Below the pieces are notes generated by a model, which saw nothing but the letters and a program-made list of their open reading frames with translations, was not told where the DNA came from and did not search any database. Position numbers and translations under genes: made by a program. Below are positions 5,055 to 7,664 of a stretch of 7,664 nt of DNA, piece by piece. Within the stretch, counting starts at the first letter, position 1, and every line of letters begins with the position of its first letter. The stretch comes from Lachnospiraceae bacterium (GTDB taxonomy: Bacteria > Bacillota > Clostridia > Lachnospirales > Lachnospiraceae): NCBI GenBank assembly GCA_024691065.1, contig JAILOA010000415.1, forward strand, positions 1 through 7,664. Direction: 5' to 3'.

Positions 5055-6947
5055 ATGATGGGAGAACAAAAAAATTCATCAAAAAAGACATCAAAACCGG
5101 CATTTTCAAATGTAGCTGTTTTGCTGGTTGCGCTTGACATTATAACAATTGCTATTTCATATTACGTTGGTTTATGGGCAAGATTTGATTTTTCATTTGC
5201 TCATATTTCAAGAGAATATATAACCCACACTTCCAGGTATATAGCCGTAGTAATTGTTTATTCGATAATTATTTATTTTATTGCAAAGCTTTATCATAGC
5301 ATCTGGCGTTATGCAAGTATTAACGAAGCCTTGAGAGTTATATATTCTTATGTCGTTATAGCTATATTGAACCTTTGTATCAATATGATTCCTGATTTAA
5401 GAATTCCAAGAGGTGTTATTCTTATCGGTTTCATCCTCAGTATGTTCTTCTGTGTGGTTATAAGATTTTCATACAGAATGCTTCGCTATGTCCGTCATAA
5501 AAGGGATAATGCTCCTGTTAATAATATTGTTGAAAACATTATGATTATCGGTGCCGGTCAGGCAACCCGTGAAATTCTTAAAGATATTACATTCAGTAAA
5601 CGTACTGATTTAAATGTTTGCGTCATCATCGATGATAACGAGAAAATGTGGGGACATTATCTCGAAGGTATCAAGATTGCCGGCGGCAGAGAGGCCATTC
5701 CTACTCTTGTGGAAAAATATGACATACATAGAATTATTTTTTCCATTCCTTCCGCTCTTCCGCATGAAAAAAGAGAAATCTTAAATATCTGCAAGGATAC
5801 CGGAGTACATATACAAACTGTACCGGGTATGTTCCAGATTATAGACGGAGAGGTCAATCTTTCCTCTCTTAAGGATGTTGATGTTACTGATTTACTCGGA
5901 AGAAGTGAAATTAAAATAAATATGACCGAAGTAATGGAAACCATATCCGGTAAGGTTATTATGGTTACCGGCGGAGGCGGTTCAATCGGTTCGGAGCTTT
6001 GCAGGCAGATTGCACATGCAAGACCAAAGCAACTCATTATTTTTGATGTATATGAGAACAATGCCTATGCAATCCAGCAGGAACTCGTAAGAGAATACGG
6101 CAATACTCTTGATTTGATTACATTAATCGGATCAGTCAGAAATACCAACCGTGTTAATTACATTTTAAAGACATATAAGCCTGATATGGTCTTCCATGCC
6201 GCTGCACATAAGCATGTTCCTTTGATGGAGGACTCTCCTAACGAAGCTATCAAAAACAATGTTATGGGTACATACAAAATGGCTCATGCAGCCTGGAAAA
6301 ACGGCGTTAAGAGATTTCTGTTAATCAGTACCGATAAAGCGGTTAATCCTACTAATATCATGGGTGCCAGCAAGAGACTTTGCGAAATGGTCGTTCAAAT
6401 GATGAGCAGACAGCATCCGGAAACTATATTTATGGCAGTTCGTTTCGGTAATGTACTCGGTTCAAACGGTTCCGTTATACCTCTTTTCAAAAAGCAAATT
6501 GCAAAAGGCGGTCCTGTTACAGTAACAGATAAAAATATAATCCGTTATTTTATGACTATTCCCGAGGCTGTTTCATTGGTACTTCAGGCAAGTTACTATG
6601 CAAAAGGTGGCGAAATCTTTGTATTGGACATGGGTAAACCCGTAAGAATCGACGATTTAGCCAGAAACCTTATTATGCTTTCAGGTTTTACACCTGATGA
6701 AGATATTCAAATTGTATATACCGGCCTTCGTCCCGGAGAAAAGCTCTTTGAAGAGCTTCTTATGGATGAGGAAGGTATGAAGAAAACCGATAACAATTTG
6801 ATTTACATAGGTCATCCTATCGAAATGGATGATAATCTTTTCCGTAAACAGCTTGAATTGTTAAATGAAGAATCCAAACAGGAAAGCAATAATATTAAAA
6901 AGATTGTTTCGGAAATTGTTCCTACCTACACTCCTGCTGCAGATTAA
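5055..6947 (+). CDS. Membrane-bound NDP-sugar 4,6-dehydratase (CapD/WbpM/PglF family)
   Basis: A 630-residue enzyme that probably converts UDP-GlcNAc (or a related UDP-sugar) to the 4-keto-6-deoxy sugar, an early step toward bacillosamine-, QuiNAc- or FucNAc-type units of surface glycans. Four hydrophobic segments at about 18-41, 62-82, 93-112 and 118-140 anchor it in the membrane. A first Rossmann region has GAGQATRE (166-173). The catalytic SDR domain begins at VTGGGGSIGSE (304-314), with AAAHKHVPLMEDSP at 382-395, STDKA at 425-429 and IMGASKR at 435-441. M436 replaces the usual SDR Tyr and K440 is kept, as is normal for large membrane dehydratases; T426-D427-K428 matches the PglF catalytic set. 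Length is typical. GGG at 5046-5048 precedes two adjacent ATGs (5055, 5058); the first is annotated. loaP follows after 45 bp with no terminator between, suggesting one operon. The exact sugar substrate cannot be told from sequence. Confidence 0.95.
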   Translation: MMGEQKNSSKKTSKPAFSNVAVLLVALDIITIAISYYVGLWARFDFSFAHISREYITHTSRYIAVVIVYSIIIYFIAKLYHSIWRYASINEALRVIYSYVVIAILNLCINMIPDLRIPRGVILIGFILSMFFCVVIRFSYRMLRYVRHKRDNAPVNNIVENIMIIGAGQATREILKDITFSKRTDLNVCVIIDDNEKMWGHYLEGIKIAGGREAIPTLVEKYDIHRIIFSIPSALPHEKREILNICKDTGVHIQTVPGMFQIIDGEVNLSSLKDVDVTDLLGRSEIKINMTEVMETISGKVIMVTGGGGSIGSELCRQIAHARPKQLIIFDVYENNAYAIQQELVREYGNTLDLITLIGSVRNTNRVNYILKTYKPDMVFHAAAHKHVPLMEDSPNEAIKNNVMGTYKMAHAAWKNGVKRFLLISTDKAVNPTNIMGASKRLCEMVVQMMSRQHPETIFMAVRFGNVLGSNGSVIPLFKKQIAKGGPVTVTDKNIIRYFMTIPEAVSLVLQASYYAKGGEIFVLDMGKPVRIDDLARNLIMLSGFTPDEDIQIVYTGLRPGEKLFEELLMDEEGMKKTDNNLIYIGHPIEMDDNLFRKQLELLNEESKQESNNIKKIVSEIVPTYTPAAD

Positions 6948-6992
6948 TTTGTCATCGCGTTATATTTTACATTTTAAGGTTATAGGTAATTT
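6948..6992 (+). other. Short dehydratase-loaP spacer
   Basis: This 45-nt gap has no hairpin with a T-run, so transcription should read through into the next gene. AGGT at 6984-6987 lies 5 nt before the ATG at 6993 and is a weak ribosome binding site; AAGG at 6976-6979 is 13 nt away and less likely. I see no convincing dfn-like antitermination hairpin here. Confidence 0.6.
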
Positions 6993-7664
6993 ATGTGGTA
7001 TGTTATTCAGGTTTTGACCGGTGAAGAAAATAATACTATTTTGGAATTTAATCATTTTATTCCGAAAAATTTATACAGAAATATATTTTGTCCACTATAT
7101 GAATCCTTAAGGAAAACTCAAAAAGGCTGGATAAAGGTTAAAAAGAAATTGTTTCCGGGATACCTCTTTATAGATATGGATGAGGAAAATGTAACTGGCA
7201 TGTGCGATGCTCTAAAGACACTTGTTAAAAAGACAAGATTTTTAAAAAATACCGATACCATTTTACCGATCTATGAAGACGAACAGAATTATCTGATGGC
7301 TATTATGAATGAAGACTACTGTGTTTCTGTTTCAAAAGGTTATATAATAGGCGATAAAGTATGTATTATAAGTGGCGGTCTTAAGAATTTCAACGGTAAA
7401 ATCAAAAAGATTGACAGACATAAAAGAAGCGCGGAATTAGACGTATTTCTTTACGGCCATATTACAAGAATATCCGTAAGTTTGGAAATCATTCAAAAAA
7501 TCACGGAAGATAATTTTATTCAAAACAAAAATGAAATTACGGAAAATGATAATAACGATTCTTTGGATAACAGACCTAAAGTAAATATAATTAACGGTAT
7601 ATTTACAGGAATAACAGGAAGACTTATAAGCACAAATGAAACAACAAAAGAATCTACCGTTTCT
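6993..7664 (+). CDS. loaP: LoaP-type NusG paralog (processive antiterminator), 3' end cut by window edge
   Basis: I translated 224 open codons from the ATG at 6993 to the window edge. The protein is a specialised NusG paralog. NusG family members bind RNA polymerase through the NGN domain, and LoaP promotes read-through of terminators in long biosynthetic operons. It opens MWYVIQVLTGEEN and has the NGN signature KKLFPGYLFID (51-61). A KOW region runs from about 117, with GDKVCIISGGLKNFNGKIKKI (key G120, G134) and then IDRHKR (140-145) and SVSLEIIQKI (161-170), a tail I recognise as LoaP-like rather than housekeeping NusG. Such proteins usually end near residue 170-180. Here an Asn/Asp/Glu-rich linker (171-195) leads into VNIINGIFTGITGRL (197-211), which resembles a second KOW motif, and the frame is still open. 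Its place after a glycan dehydratase fits control of a polysaccharide operon lying to the right. The family call is solid; target RNA and operon extent are not visible. Confidence 0.88.
   Translation, partial: MWYVIQVLTGEENNTILEFNHFIPKNLYRNIFCPLYESLRKTQKGWIKVKKKLFPGYLFIDMDEENVTGMCDALKTLVKKTRFLKNTDTILPIYEDEQNYLMAIMNEDYCVSVSKGYIIGDKVCIISGGLKNFNGKIKKIDRHKRSAELDVFLYGHITRISVSLEIIQKITEDNFIQNKNEITENDNNDSLDNRPKVNIINGIFTGITGRLISTNETTKESTVS

Noticed and set aside
5657..6061. A 134-codon minus-strand open frame inside the dehydratase gene
   Set aside because: It is antisense to the catalytic Rossmann region, whose protein motifs are unmistakable. The Pro/Ser-rich translation is a shadow.

Overview
The window reads as chromosomal DNA of a low-GC Gram-positive anaerobe, most likely a Clostridia/Lachnospiraceae-type bacterium. 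The grounds are AT-rich intergenic DNA, strong AGGAGG-type ribosome binding sites, a LacI-sensor/GGDEF protein of the kind common in that group, a TerB-like/CbxX AAA+ protein, and a LoaP-type NusG paralog beside a polysaccharide gene. The assignment is inference from gene content; no rRNA or other marker is present. There are five protein genes, two of them cut by the window edges. I see no tRNA, rRNA, insertion sequence or CRISPR array.

Left part, minus strand. In transcription order: a cytoplasmic LacI-type sugar-sensor protein ending in a degenerate GGDEF domain (4779-2929); an intrinsic terminator with an unusually elaborate apical region (2920-2834); an AT-rich spacer holding a 34-bp tandem repeat (2686-2821) and a run of perfect palindromes; a SpoVK/CbbX-like AAA+ ATPase with an N-terminal TerB-like region (2631-1222); and, 82 bp further on, dihydroorotase pyrC (1139 to beyond the left edge).

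Divergent intergenic region 4780-5054. It separates the sensor gene from a rightward polysaccharide locus. Each side has a plausible sigma-A-type promoter. The region is dense in ordered repeats: three CTTAG boxes at exact 10-bp spacing at the probable start of the leftward transcript, two CGAACA boxes 11 bp apart just upstream of its -35, and a 12-bp inverted repeat flanking the rightward promoter.

Right part, plus strand. A membrane-bound nucleoside-diphosphate-sugar 4,6-dehydratase of the CapD/WbpM/PglF family (5055-6947) is followed 45 bp later by a LoaP/NusG-like processive antiterminator (6993 to beyond the right edge). LoaP proteins typically belong to long polysaccharide or secondary-metabolite operons, so this looks like the beginning of an exopolysaccharide, capsule or glycan operon that continues outside the window.

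The most noteworthy points are the GGDEF domain that has lost most catalytic positions while keeping its sugar-sensor half, the LoaP-like protein that continues past its usual end into an apparent second KOW motif, and the orderly direct and inverted repeats in the shared control region. A sugar-responsive, non-catalytic GGDEF regulator divergent from a polysaccharide locus with its own antiterminator is an attractive but unproven regulatory arrangement.
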